A stretch of DNA of 64,000 bases from Pictodentalium vernedei. Its lineage: Eukaryota > Mollusca > Scaphopoda > Dentaliida > Dentaliidae. The position numbers and the translations under genes were made by a program. This document shows positions 1-11,022 of this stretch, piece by piece. How positions within the stretch are numbered: the first letter of the stretch is position 1; every line of letters starts with the position of its first letter. The stretch spans positions 362,031,704-362,095,703 of the forward strand of contig CM062297.1 of the NCBI GenBank assembly GCA_031216915.1, written 5' to 3'. The notes beneath the pieces are model-generated. The model ran no database searches. It was not told the origin of the DNA and was given only the letters and a program-made list of their open reading frames with translations.

Positions 1-65
1 GGTTAAAGTCATAACTAGAAAATACAATTCTAGATAATTCAATTCTAAACGTTTTATAGTACTGG
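1..65. mobile_element. Right end of AT-rich MITE (family A), cut by window edge
   Basis: The first 65 bases match the right end of the two complete copies at 847-1069 and 1309-1533, with tracts like AAATACAATTCTAGA and a terminal GTTTTATAGTACTGG. The left part lies outside the window. No coding capacity is visible. Confidence 0.6.
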
Positions 66-846
66 CTATTGAGATCAGCCGTTAGTACTGGAATAACTTG
101 AGTATTGAAATAATAAAATAACGTACCTATCAGAGATATCAGTTTCAAGTAACCGAAGTTTGAAACTCCAAAGTCCGGTATGTCGCAATAACATTTTCGC
201 TCTTAGATTGTCGCCTCACGCACATATGTATATTTGTCAAGCCATGATTATATAATCTTGAGCAGGTTTTGCTAGCGTGCGTCTCTTTTACACTGGACGT
301 ATTTTTCTTCAAAGATTGAACAGTAATACTTCCAATACCTCGAACAAAGACGACAAGAAATTAGACGAGGGTCAATATCCAACTTGAAAACAATCGCTGA
401 ATTTTTTTTTGTCACAACTATTCGATGCTTCAGAATACTGATTAAGTGCTTTTATGTTTTTTGTTTGCATGATTGCCTGCTAATTGTTCTGATGTGACAT
501 TCAGATATTCTTTCGTCCGAATATTAGCGAGGACGTTTTAACGGCTTAATGAATGAATTATCGGGGAGCATCAGTATTCTTATCCCATGGGGCAGACCCT
601 CGAACATTTAAATGATACCAGAATTTGTTGAAAAAAGTATTCCTTGCTGAACTGTAATATTAATAAGGATGTATTGTTTTTTCGTTGTAGTTCTATGAAG
701 GCTGAGACCGAGGATTTTTCGGAAAATTTCAAGTACTATGTTGCGCTGCATCGATTTTCTTGTTAATGACCCATGTATAGTGCATATACACATACCATGC
801 TGTGGGATTTTATCACAAAACATCACAACGTGCATGAATCCAGGAG

Positions 847-1069
847 CCAATACTATAAAACTTTTACAATTGTATTTTCTAGAATTGTATTTTCTAGTTA
901 TGCCTTTTGATGGGTTGAAATGAACCATTAGCATTTTCAAAATGCGGCAATTTGCCAGTTGGCAAATTGCCACATCTTTTAAAACGGTAATGATTCACTT
1001 CAGTCAGTTATATTAGTAGATAGAAATACAATTCTAGAAAGTACAATTGTAAAAGTTTTATAGTATTGG
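847..1069. mobile_element. AT-rich MITE, family A, complete copy
   Basis: A 223-bp element with long terminal inverted repeats: it starts CCAATACTATAAAAC and ends with the complement GTTTTATAGTATTGG. The match continues inward through TTTTACAATTGTA and TTCTAGAATTGTA. A second short palindrome of AATTTGCCA/TGGCAAATT type sits near the centre (about 943-975). No clear target duplication was found, so the superfamily is unassigned. It has no open frame of its own. Confidence 0.75.
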
Positions 1070-1308
1070 TCCCTGGACGAAAGTTGTAAACTCATGACAG
1101 TGGGCCTTGTTATTATCGTATTTCGTGTCGAATAGAATCAGGCAGAGGATTTCGGATGAATTTTAATCTCGAATCGAATCTCATCGCTTTTAATTGTCTG
1201 TCTCTACTCACGCAGTAATTCGAAAGCATCTCATCTGTTTTCCCAAGTCATTCAAAAATGAATACTACCCAAGAAACGGAATCAAATTAGTTTCGTATAA
1301 CCAGGGGG

Positions 1309-1533
1309 TCAATACTATAAAACTTTTACAAGTGTTTTTTAGAATTGTATTTTCTAGTTGTGACTTTAGATGGGTTGAAATAAACTATTAGCATTTTCAA
1401 AGATGAGTGGCGATTTGCCAATTGGCAAATTGCAATATCTTTTAAAATGCTAATGATTTATTTTAGTCAATTATATTAATAGGTAGAAAATACAATTTTA
1501 TAAAATACAATTATTTAAGTTTTGTAGTATTGG
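1309..1533. mobile_element. AT-rich MITE, family A, second copy
   Basis: This has the same architecture as the copy at 847-1069: CAATACTATAAAAC at the left, GTAGTATTGG at the right and the central GCCAATTGGC palindrome. It differs by scattered substitutions and small indels, including loss of part of the left inverted repeat. The two copies lie only 240 bp apart in the same orientation. Confidence 0.72.
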
Positions 1534-1859
1534 TTTTCCAGGTCTCCTGTACAGGAGACCTCGCGATAGAGGAAGCGTTCAAGATGAGACGCTTGGGAGA
1601 ATTTTAAGATCATCTCGAAGATTCGGCACTTTCAAATCGGCGCCACTCGAATTGAATCGAAATGGGCTGATTTCGAATCAAATTAAATTTTGAACGGGCC
1701 TATCTTCACTTTTACGAACACCGAAGTTTGCTTTCTTCGTTGTCTGAAATCACTGAACAAATTCGAGAGCGCACACCATTTTCTTTCAACTCGGTACAGC
1801 TTGTGTGCAAACTTTGAGAAATTACACCGTATATTACAGAATAGCATACATCAGCACAT

Positions 1860-2310
1860 GTCACCTTCAACCGGGGCATTTTTTCTCAGATTCTCTTTCA
1901 ATAGCACGTGAATACATTACCATTTCCTGTTCTGAAAAAGGCTGTTTCCATAAATACGCATTCTAAAGATATGGAATGGCTGCTTCGAGACTAAATCTTG
2001 AAGGCAATTAGCCACGACACCATTCTGCGTACATTGCGACTGTGGTTTCATGCATCAATTCAAGGTGAATATGTGTTGAATTATTGCTGGAAATGATCGG
2101 TATCCACTCAAAAACACTAGATTTTCTTTTCATTATACGTTTCTAGAACAAATTGATCATTTCGAGTGATAATTTGACTTGAAGTGATGTTTTTAAAGCC
2201 GCCATTTTGATTGATTACGTTTAAAGTGAAAATTTCTATATCTTCACAGTGGGGGATACGATTTCTATATTTCCGCAATGTCTTCGATAATCTGTCGTTT
2301 AGCGTATAAT
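1860..2310 (+). repeat. Dispersed repeat shared with 38.4-39.4 kb
   Basis: Much of this segment reappears in reverse complement near 38425-38705 and 39240-39420. Shared blocks include the run around ATTACCATTTCCTGTTCTG, a block around GAATTATTGCTGGAAATG, and a block containing AGCGTATAATAAA. In the other locus the repeat is interrupted by two hairpins at 38708-39112. It is probably an old DNA transposon remnant. No protein is recognisable. Confidence 0.6.
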
Positions 2311-2650
2311 AAATTGTTTTTTATTGGGATTTAACTACCTTTCTGACAGAGTCACCTCGTGTTGGACAGTTTTACGAGTAGGGAAGGTCAGAGTACCCGA
2401 ACAGAACCACCGGGCAGCGGCGAGTAACTGGCAGACTCCCCAACGTACTAACTCCCCTCAAGCAGGTTTGGCAAGTGCACCATCGACGCGCTGCACACCT
2501 TAGTTCACAACTCCACTCTGCACCAACGTGAGCAATCGTGATTAAGTGCCTTGCTCAAAGATACAGCGAAGTTTCACCTCGCGGGGATCAAATCGTGGAA
2601 CTCTCGGTTTGAAGTCCATTGCCGTAAACACTGAGGCACCGCGCTCCTCG
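2311..2650 (-). mobile_element. tRNA-headed SINE, full length, minus strand
   Basis: Read on the minus strand it begins with a tRNA-like head (GGTGCCTCAGTG box A region, then a box-B-like TTTGATCCCC). The conserved body follows: GAGCAAGGCACTTAATC, then ACTAAGGTGTGC, GTCGATGGTGCACTTG and GGTGGTTCT. It ends in a region like GTTAAATCCCAATAAA. The body is shared with about ten other copies in this window. RNA polymerase III promoter boxes are partly decayed. Confidence 0.8.
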
Positions 2651-4080
2651 TAAACAGTTTACAGACTCTTCATCTGTGAGAAATCAAAATACAACACCAG
2701 CCGATAAGTTACTTTAGCTCAGGTTTTTATGCGACGAAGTTCTGCAAATGTAGGTTGTACATCACTGCTATAAAGCATAAAAGTGTCAAATTTAAGCTTC
2801 AAGGGACGAGGTACATTGTACGTCTCAGGCCTAAAAAAGTTTGAAAATCTGTTTCTCAGGCAATCCCGTGTAATCCTTTTGGCTGCCGAATGCTATCTTT
2901 TTATATCTAATGTAAATTTAAAAAAATAAAAATTAAATGATTTATGTCTGATATTTTACCCAAGTTAATAAAATTCATAAATTTTTCCCTTGAATGCAAC
3001 AAGGCTTTGTAATGCTTTAGCATTGAAAAACATTCTTGTACTCAAGGGACGAAATGCACTACCACCTACGCTATTCTGTAGATTATGAGGCCTAAAACAT
3101 AAAACATACCAAGAACGTGAACTTTTGATGGCAAAGAAATAATTATAAAAATAAAATGAAAACCTCCCGCCTACATGCAATTTTACAAAAAAGGTCTGAA
3201 AAACAGAAGCTCTACTTTGTGGGGCCTTATCAACCAACTGCCTTACACTGGTTTCTTGGTTTTGCGATAAGTCTGCTCCTTTGTAAACTAGGCCGTGAGT
3301 TCGAGATTTATCCCACATTCTTCTCTCTCCGTTACATTTGTGGGCTCGTTCGGTCTTCAGCACCTAATAACAATGTCGAAGTTGCGATCTGGCACTTCGG
3401 TTATTCAAAACGCTCTGAGGAGCATCTGGGGTGTGGGTCCGTATGTGGCGAATCTCAAAAGAAGAGAGAGAAGTGTAAAAGAAGAGAGAGAAGTGTCATA
3501 GTTGTGATTTTTGGCCGGGTACCAGTCAATCGGTTTTGTTCGATCTGTTGGTCCTTGGGAATCGGATACTTCAGGGATAGGCTACCACACTTTCATGTTG
3601 ATCTGTGAAAGAGACGAGCAAAGCAGAGTGTGGAAAACCAAGTTTTCCACATGGTTGTTTTTCAGGATTTGAATGTGATAATTGCTTCTTGAACGATTTC
3701 CAATTGCATCCCCAAAATAGATGTTCGGTGATTGGTTTGAGGCAGAACGTTTCTCGAATAATAATGTAATTTCCAACAACGCTAACAAGTCGCGCATCAT
3801 TCAAGAAAAAGACGAGAAAATTCCTAAATTGGATTTTAATTCACGGAAACTCTTTTAAAACCAATGACACTGTGCACGAGTTAATTACAGACCCATTCAA
3901 TAGCAAAATTGTATGTTTCAAATTGCACTGTAGACAGTTTCAAGTAATAGATATTATTCTCTGCGTGGTTGAATCTAGTATGCAGAGAAGAAAGTTTCAG
4001 CAGATTATCACATAAAAAATCGATCGAACCCAGTGCCGTAGAATTTGTTGATGCCCAAACACTGCCTTAATGCATCTTTC
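2651..4080. other. No gene recognised
   Basis: AT-rich unique-looking DNA. Open stretches on both strands around 2965-3608 (up to 150 codons) overlap each other, lack recognisable domains and look like chance. Two short segments near 2805 and 3040 both begin CAAGGGACGA and contain GGCCTAAAA, suggesting a decayed internal duplication. A 17-base tandem of GAAGAGAGAGAAGTGT lies at about 3461-3495. Confidence 0.4.
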
Positions 4081-4087
4081 ACATAAC

Positions 4088-4170
4088 ATATCGTCCCATG
4101 AGCTCCAGTGTGTTGTATGTACCTAATGACATAGCACATAGAACACATTTTAACTCAGGGGACGATATAG
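4088..4170. repeat. Short imperfect palindrome related to 7418-7480
   Basis: The left arm holds CCAGTGTGTTGTATGT and the right arm CACATAGAACACATT, followed by CAGGGGACGA. The better-preserved relative at 7418-7480 shares the arms and the flanking CTCAGGGGACGA. This is a MITE-like hairpin with no coding content. Confidence 0.55.
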
Positions 4171-4319
4171 AGCCCGAAAATGGTCTCGGATATAGGGCTG
4201 TACACTCTATAAATGCCCCAGATTGGCCCTTAGAGCACTGAATTTTGTAAAATATTCTTGGGGGTGGCAGGCCTACAACTAACCAGGACGCTCGGGCTGT
4301 TATCCCCTTTCACTTCCCT

Positions 4320-4569
4320 TTAACCCTTTACCTAATATGAAAAGCAAACGACACTTGCCAAAAAAAATTATTGAATAACTAATGTTTTTCATGTTTTGTC
4401 TCAAAAACATAGGTTATGACCCTTCGTTGGAACGAGCTCGTTCCAACGAGGGGTCATAACCTATGTTTTTGAGACAAAAAATGAAAAAATTAGTTATTCA
4501 ATAATTTTCATTGTTTTTTTTTTTTATTTTTTGTCTCAAAAACATAGGTTATGACCCCTGGTTGGAACG
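4320..4569. mobile_element. Palindromic TTAA-flanked MITE, piggyBac-like, subfamily 1 (rearranged)
   Basis: The left end is TTAACCCTTTACCTAA, as in the complete copy at 48503-48755. The centre is a nearly perfect palindrome around AACGAGCTCGTT, with arms containing ATAACCTATGTTTTTGAGAC. The right end is missing: after about 4500 a second piece of the arm is repeated and the sequence runs directly into the minus-strand Helentron fragment. The copy is therefore truncated or recombined. Confidence 0.68.
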
Positions 4570-5544
4570 AGCTACAAATGCTTCCAGGAATATTTTGTAC
4601 ATGCAATTTGTAATGTCACACAAAGATCTGAGAATGGCCATTTTTTCTTGAAAATCTACGAGATGTTTTTTAGAGAAATCCTCGGATAACATGAATGTTT
4701 CACCTTTTGAGGGGTATCTTTCTGTAATCAGCCCTAAACGGGTTAATGCTTGGTTTTGTGAATACCTTCATTGCATACAAAAATGATCATCGGTGAATTC
4801 CTCTTCCAATGAAGGGGGTTATGTTTATCTGGCTGGTACACATTTGGTGTTATGGTTGCCCAAGAACAGCCCATTTTCTCCAAATGTCTATGGTTGGCAG
4901 CTTCTGGAGGGTTAACAAATGCTTACCGAAATATTTTGTCCATGCAACTTAAACTGTCAGTCCAAGACCTGCGAAAGGTCAATTTTTCTTGAAATTTTGT
5001 TTTGAGAAATCCACAGAAAACTGGAATTTTAAGCTTTTAAGGGGTATATCTCTTTAACTAGTCAAAAATGGGTTAAGACCTCGATTTTTGAATACACTTA
5101 CTACTTACAAAAATGTTTCCCTGTCAGTTTTGCGTTCGGTAAAAGAAGTTATGCTTCTCCGTTGATGTTGTTGGTGTCCAAAAACAGACTATTTTTTTCA
5201 AAATGTTCACATTTAGCAGCCCATGGAGGGTTAACAAATGTTTCCCGGAATAATTTATCCTATCAACGGGTAATGTGACACCAAGACCTATCAGTGGCCA
5301 TTTTCTCTTGAAAACTCTACCAGATGTTTGTAAAGAAATCTAGGGAAAACATAATTTTTTAAGCTTTTGATGAATATCACTATTAACAACCACAAAAGGG
5401 GTTAACGCTTGGTTTTTACGGACAAAAATGTGTGGAAAAAAAAACAAAACAACCCCCCCCCCCCCTCTCCCCCCCCCCCCCCCCAAAAAAAAAATAATAA
5501 TAATCTGTAGAAAAACAATAGTCTTTTCCAGAGGAAAAAGCCTA
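4570..5544 (-). mobile_element. Helentron-like element, 5' portion, minus strand
   Basis: Read on the minus strand it starts at 5544 with the family's 5' block (TAGGCTTTTTCCTCTGG...), preceded by a host T. A T/G tract and CACACATTTTTGTCCGTA follow, then about two and a half monomers of the 335-bp repeat, recognised by the GTGACATTACAA/TTGCATG positions near 5275, 4945 and 4610. The 3' block with hairpin and CTAG is absent; the copy is cut where it meets the MITE at 4569. Non-autonomous. Confidence 0.75.
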
Positions 5545-6008
5545 ATCAATAAACTCGCTTTGTCTGAGGTCAATAGATGCAGGCGAAAGAAAATCGGATA
5601 CCTAATTCTTTCGATGCGACAGAAAAGTGAACGAATAAACCCTTCGGCTAATTGTTCAGGTCAGATTATGCATAGCTCTTTTGAGGGGGTTGACCCTCTA
5701 TCGGTGTGCGTAAGTACCTCCCCTTAGCGTCATCCAATTTCCCAGATGTTTGCACATGTTCAATCATAGAAATGATATCTACTTTACAGCGGGTTTCACC
5801 CATGAAGTTCAAGTTTGTGGTTCTTCGTGTGAGGAATAGTCAACAAAAGACCCGTGAAATCTTATTTTTCTTTTTGTTGGGGTTTAACGACACTTTCCGC
5901 GATATACTGGTATTTCGAAATACTTCAGATGCCTGAACATACGAACCACAATCGGGACTTGAGCCATCACAGTGGAACGAATTGGCATGCCTTGATGATG
6001 CAATTCGA

Positions 6009-6274
6009 ATAACCCTTTACTCAATGCAGATGACATCAAAATTTATTATTTTAAATGTTAGTTTATCGAATTTTTCCAAAAATTTCAACAAAACAATATT
6101 ATGTGACCTCTCATTGGAACGAACTCGTCGAGCTCGTTCAAATGACAGGTCACATAATATTGTTTTGTTGAAATGATATGGGTTTTTATAATTGTTTTGG
6201 AAAAATATTTTTTCAACTGCTGAATTTATATATTACTAGGGCGGATGTGGCCGATTCGTTGGGTAAAGGGATAA
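6009..6274. mobile_element. Palindromic MITE, piggyBac-like, subfamily 2 (decayed ends)
   Basis: It starts ATAACCCTTTACTCAA and ends GTTGGGTAAAGGGATAAT, so the TTAA at each side has mutated to ATAA. The centre is a hairpin around AACTCGTCGAGCTCGTT, with arms of ACATAATATTGTTTTGTTG type. The same body occurs at 30923, 37495 and 50639. Confidence 0.75.
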
Positions 6275-6436
6275 TATTCATTCGGGACTACAGTTAAAAT
6301 TCAAGACATCTTGAAAATTAAATTGCGGGTAAATAAATAATGCCGATAAACCGCTATTTTTTGTAATCACACCGGTATTCAATCGATACTGGGTTGAATA
6401 CCGGAATGTATCGTTGTATCGATATACCGTGCAGCC

Positions 6437-6685
6437 CTAGTGGAGGAAGCCGGAGTATCTGTAAAGAACGAACGAGCAGCAGTGAGTAACTGTCGTGCTC
6501 CCCAACGCACCACTTTCGCACCATCACGTTTAGAATTGGTTGAATACGCCTTAGTACACAGCGTCACCGACAATTGGGATTAAATGACTTGGCCCAAGGA
6601 AACAACACAGTTACCCTTGGTGGGAATCGAACCGCGGACATTTTGGTTTGATGTCCAATGCCGAAACCACTACCGCGTTCCCTAG
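6437..6685 (-). mobile_element. tRNA-headed SINE, minus strand, 3' truncated
   Basis: On the minus strand a head with box-B-like GGTTCGATTCCCACC lies near 6625-6640. It is followed by TTGGGCCAAGTCATTTAATC, ACTAAGGCGTATTCAACC and the GGAAGCC-type end of the body at about 6445. The last part of the usual body and the A/T-rich tail are missing. Confidence 0.75.
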
Positions 6686-6689
6686 GAAA

Positions 6690-7417
6690 TCGTATAGTAG
6701 TCTTGCAAGTCCAAGGACCCTGAATACGAACTAATCGGCCCAACATTGAAGGTGCATCCGCTCTGACATTGCCCAATGGTCGGCAATGGCAGTTTCAGTT
6801 TTCTCCAGTCAGGTGCCTCAGGGTATGATGCTGATTCGACACGAGAGGCCATTTTATCGAAATATTTTAGAGAAAAGTTTCAAATCCGACCAAAATGCTC
6901 GATGGGACTCATTCTTGTGAGGAAAGGCCAAGCGGGAGAATTTCCCACTCTTTCAGTACGCTGAACCGCCTCTGACATGAAAAATATTTCACTAGGAAAA
7001 ATCATAACACAAGTAAATGCGACTCGACGGGAGACAAGATCGACCGGATTGAAATATGTCATCGTTTTGTACACATCCCTGAAAAACAAAGAAAACTTAC
7101 ACTTCTATATCTTTAAGGTAGAAGCGGGCTAGAAGATTTTCCCGATGGGCCAATGGACTACTGCTCTGGTCAACACGACATTTTTCTTCTATTTTGAAAC
7201 TTTCGGTGCAACAATATTTATTACATGCCTGTTCTATGGAATCTCCATGTTCAGCAACACTAAACCATGCGGAAAAGGAAAATCTGTTCGGCACACATGT
7301 GCGGAACGGAAAACGTTGACGGACTATTTTTAAATAGAAGCGAAATTTCACTGTAATTTTCTACAAATCGAGCACCACAATTACAATTTGAATCCCTAAC
7401 AATAGCTAAAAATTGCT
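6690..7417. other. No gene recognised
   Basis: Intergenic-looking sequence with several short overlapping open stretches of 60-84 codons on both strands. None shows domain-like composition or homology that can be recognised by eye. Confidence 0.35.
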
Positions 7418-7480
7418 CTCTGAGTTTCAGTGTGTTCTATGTGCCAGTAGGCACATAGAACACATTGGAACTCAGGGGAC
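7418..7480. repeat. Short hairpin (MITE-like)
   Basis: The inverted arms GTGTTCTATGTGCC and GGCACATAGAACAC are separated by four bases. They are extended by CTGAGTTTCA on the left and TGGAACTCAGG on the right. It is a relative of 4088-4170. Confidence 0.7.
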
Positions 7481-7889
7481 GAAATAGTAACACGGGTTCC
7501 CCTCGCAAATTTGGATGGCGATAAAATGTGATCTTTGTGTTGACATTTGTCAAATGAATTGCTGAGTGTCCTTCTAAAAATTGTTTTTATAAGCTTGACG
7601 GCGTGTAAACAACACTCGTTTTATCCTTCCGCACTGGCACTCGTGCCATATCGACTAACCCATTCACAAGTGCGTGTCGTTCTGTGTATATATCTTTCAT
7701 CAAATTAACATTCTCTAGCATGATGGGTTCAATTAAACTAACAGTTCTGTTTATAGTTTAATCCCTCGCAATACTTCCTCGCATACAGACACACATAAAT
7801 GCCTACCATATATGGCTAAAGTGAGCGTGGCTGTAAAAGGGTTAACCCCTCGCCTTACGTACACGATATCAGACATTTGTTATTTTAAT

Positions 7890-10786
7890 TAGGCTTTTCC
7901 CTCTGGAAAAGACTATTGTTTTTCTACGGATTATTTTTTTTTTTTTTTTTTTTTTTTTTTTGGGGGGGGGGGGGGGTTCCACACATTTTGTCCGCACGAT
8001 TCCGAAGCCATTTTCGGACCGATTTTCACAAAATTTTGCACACGCATAGAGGGGCACAAAATCTAAAAATGTACCGAAGCGGAATTTTCGATTTAACCCT
8101 TATTTCGTCAGAATTGCTAAAAAACTGTCAAAATTGGGGTTTATCGGCACTTTCTCGAAACACGTCTTGTAGATTTTTTTAAACTTTCATCATTGATAGA
8201 CCTGTCTGCGCCACGACCTTTGATACACATGACATATCAGGCGATGCATATGGTAACCCTCCACAGGCTGCCAAACATCGAAATTTTGATGAAATGGGCC
8301 GGTTTCACGCCGCCAGAGCACCCAAACGATACACGAGAGATAAACATAACTTTCTTTATTTGAAGTGGAATTCACCGGAGATCATTTTTGTAAGTAATAA
8401 TGGTGTTCAAAAAAACCAAGCATTAACCCGTTTTGGGCTGGTTAAACAGCAATACCCCCAAAAAGCTAAAAAATTCAGGTTTTCCGTGGATTTCTCTAAA
8501 CGAGTCTTGTAGATTTTCATGAAAAAATTGTCACTCCCAGGCCTTGATGTGACAATAGAAGTTGCATGGACAAAATACTTCGGTGAGCATTTGTTAACCC
8601 TCCACGGGCTGCTAAAAGTCAAAATTGTGATAAAATGGGCTGTTTTTGGACGCCAACGGCACCCAACGGGTACGCCGCAAAGAAAAGTGATTTCTTTTAT
8701 CGAGCGCACAATCTATAGGGAAACATTTTTGTAAGTAGTAAGGGTGTTCAAAAAACGAAGTCTTAACCCATTTTGGGCAGGCTAAAGAGAGAGACCCCTT
8801 AAAATCTAAAAATTCCCATTTTCTGTGGATTTCTCTAAATATATTCCATAGGTTTTCAAGAAAAATTGACTACTTGCAGGTCTTTGTGTGACATTACAAG
8901 TGGCATGGACAAAATATTCCGCTGAGCGTTTATTAACCCTCTACAGAATGCCAAGCATCATAATTTTGTTGAAATGTGCTGTTTTCGGACACACACAGCA
9001 CGCAATGTATGTCGGAGAGTTACACATAATCTCCTTTGTTGGAAGTGGAATTCACTGAGGACCATTTTTGTAAGTAATAAGGGTATTCAAAAACCCAAGC
9101 GTTAACCCCTTCTGGGATGGTTATTAGCGATACCATCAAAAGCTAAAAAAAAATCATGTTTTCCGTGGATTTCGTTACAAACATCTTGTAAGTTTTCAAG
9201 AGAAAATGGCCATTGATAGGTCTTGGAGTCACATTACCGGTTGCATGGATAAAATATTCCAGTAAGCATTTGTTAACCCTCCATCGGCTGCTAAATGTCA
9301 ACATTTTGAAAAAATAGTCTGTTTTTGGACACCAACAACAACTAATGGGAATGCCACAGAGATACATAACTTCTTTTACCGGATGCAAAACTGACAGAGA
9401 AAAATTTAGTAAGTAGTAAGGGTATTAAAAAAATCGAGGTCTTAACCCATTTCCGCCTGGTTAAGATGTACCCTTTAAAGCTTAAAATTCCAGTTTTCTG
9501 TGGATTTCTCCAAAAAATCTAGTAAGTATTCAAGAAAAATTGACCATTTGCAGGTCTTGGAGTGACATTACAAGTTACATAGACAAAATATTCCGGTAAG
9601 CGTTAGTTAACTCTCCAGAGTCTGCAAAGCATAGAAATTTTGAGAAAATGGACTGTCCTTGAGCACCCATTGCACGCAATGTGTACCTGCGAGATAAACA
9701 TAACCTCCTTCTTTGGAAGTGGAATTCATCAGACCAAGCATTAACCCATTTAGGGCTGGTCTTAACCGTTTTGCGCTGGTTAAACAGCGGTACCCATCAA
9801 AGACTTAAAATTTCATGCTTTCCCTGGATTTCTTTAAAAACATCTTGTAGATTTCAAGAAAAAATGGCCATTCACAGGTCTTCATGTGACATTACAAGTT
9901 ACATGGACAAAATATTCCGTTGAGCATTCGTTAACTCTCCACGAGCTGCTAAACATCAAAATGTTGATAAAATGGATTGTTTTCAGACACCAAGAGCACC
10001 CAATGGATTTGTAACAGAGAAATATAACTTCTTTTACTGCGCGTAGAATTCACAGAGGATCAGTTTTGTAAGTAGTAAGGGTATTTAAAAGAATGAAACT
10101 TAACCTATTTTAGACTGGATAAGGAGAGATACCCCTTAAAAGCTTAAAATTTACATTTTCTGTGGATTTCGCTAACTGCTTGTTGGCGATTTTCAAGAAC
10201 AATTGGACATTGGCAGGTCTTACAAATTGCATAGATAGAATATTCCGCTAGTCGTTTGTTAATCCCGCTACGGGCTGCTAAACGTCAAAATTTTGATAAA
10301 ATCGGCTGTTTTCGGGCAGTAAATGGGTACGTAATAGGTAAACATAACCTCTTTTATCAGACTTAGAATTCATGAGGGATAATGTATGATAGTGTTAAGG
10401 GTATTCAAGGGAGCGTGGTGGCTCAGTGGTAGACTGTTGTACTTCTATGCTAGAGGTCCCGAGTCCGATCCCCGTCCGGGACGACTCACGGTGTGTCCTT
10501 GGGCAAGGCACTTTAGCCCGGTTGCCGACATGGGGGCACGATGACGCCGTGTACTAAGGCATACTGCACGTCGATGGTACATATGTCTTCACCCTCTGTA
10601 ACCCTGCTTGAGCGGAGCTTGAACAGAGTTAGAATGTTGAGGAGCTGACAGTTGCTCGTCAATGCTTGGTGGTTCTCTCCGTGTACTCCGGCTTCCTCCA
10701 CCTATAAAACTGTCACGGCCACGATTAGCCATTGTGCATAAGTATGTGACCTTAAACACCAATAAACAAATTAATAAATAAATCAA

Positions 10787-10821
<35 letters not shown>

Positions 10822-10853
10822 GGGTATTCAAAAACCAAGCCTTAACCCTATAG
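7890..10853 (+). mobile_element. Long-type Helentron-like element, 5' part (continues at 15242-15720)
   Basis: It begins with the 5' block TAGGCTTTTCCCTCTGGAAA after a host T, then a T tract and a G tract (about 7936-7976) and CACACATTTTGTCCG. Next comes a divergent first monomer (about 8200) and six further monomers of about 335 bp, with their GACATTACAAGTTGCATG sites near 8550, 8890, 9228, 9563, 9886 and 10218. It is interrupted by a SINE at 10409-10818. The end is missing here. By comparison with the minus-strand long copy (44028-47290), the piece at 15242-15720 is its continuation after a later insertion and a small deletion. No Rep/Helicase protein is encoded. Confidence 0.72.
10409..10818 (+). 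mobile_element. Full-length tRNA-headed SINE with 13-bp target duplication
   Basis: The head GTGGTGGCTCAGTGGTAGAC (box A) and GAGTCCGATCCCC (box B region) lead into CCTTGGGCAAGGCACTTTAG. The conserved body follows, then an (AAAT)n tail. The 13-bp sequence TAAGGGTATTCAA stands on both sides (10396-10408 and 10819-10831) and belongs to a Helentron monomer. This proves the SINE inserted into the Helentron by target-primed reverse transcription. The closest relative in the window is the copy at 62883-63230. Confidence 0.9.
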
Positions 10854-11022
10854 GATTAAATCGACACCCCCACTAAATCTACTTCGAGGTGCGGTGTCGG
10901 ACCCGACCACCTGACGGTTCTGACCTCATTAGATAACACTCCTTCGTTGTATTATCAGCATGGATTTCCCCAAGAAGCAAAGACAAAAATACGTCTGCGG
11001 AAAATAATGGCAAATAATTTAT
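10854..11022. other. Short unassigned segment inside the Helentron cluster
   Basis: About 170 bases that match neither the 335-bp monomer nor the terminal blocks. They contain GAGGTGCGGTGTCGGACCCG and similar GC-richer sequence. They lie between the broken long element and the nested pair, so they may be filler from the event that split the long element. Confidence 0.4.

Noticed and set aside
3156-3608. 150-codon plus-strand open frame as a host exon
   Set aside because: A 132-codon frame overlaps on the other strand, no domain is recognisable, and composition does not differ from surroundings.
10425-10500. tRNA gene
   Set aside because: The box A and box B region belongs to a SINE head; it is followed by the SINE body and lies within a 13-bp target duplication.
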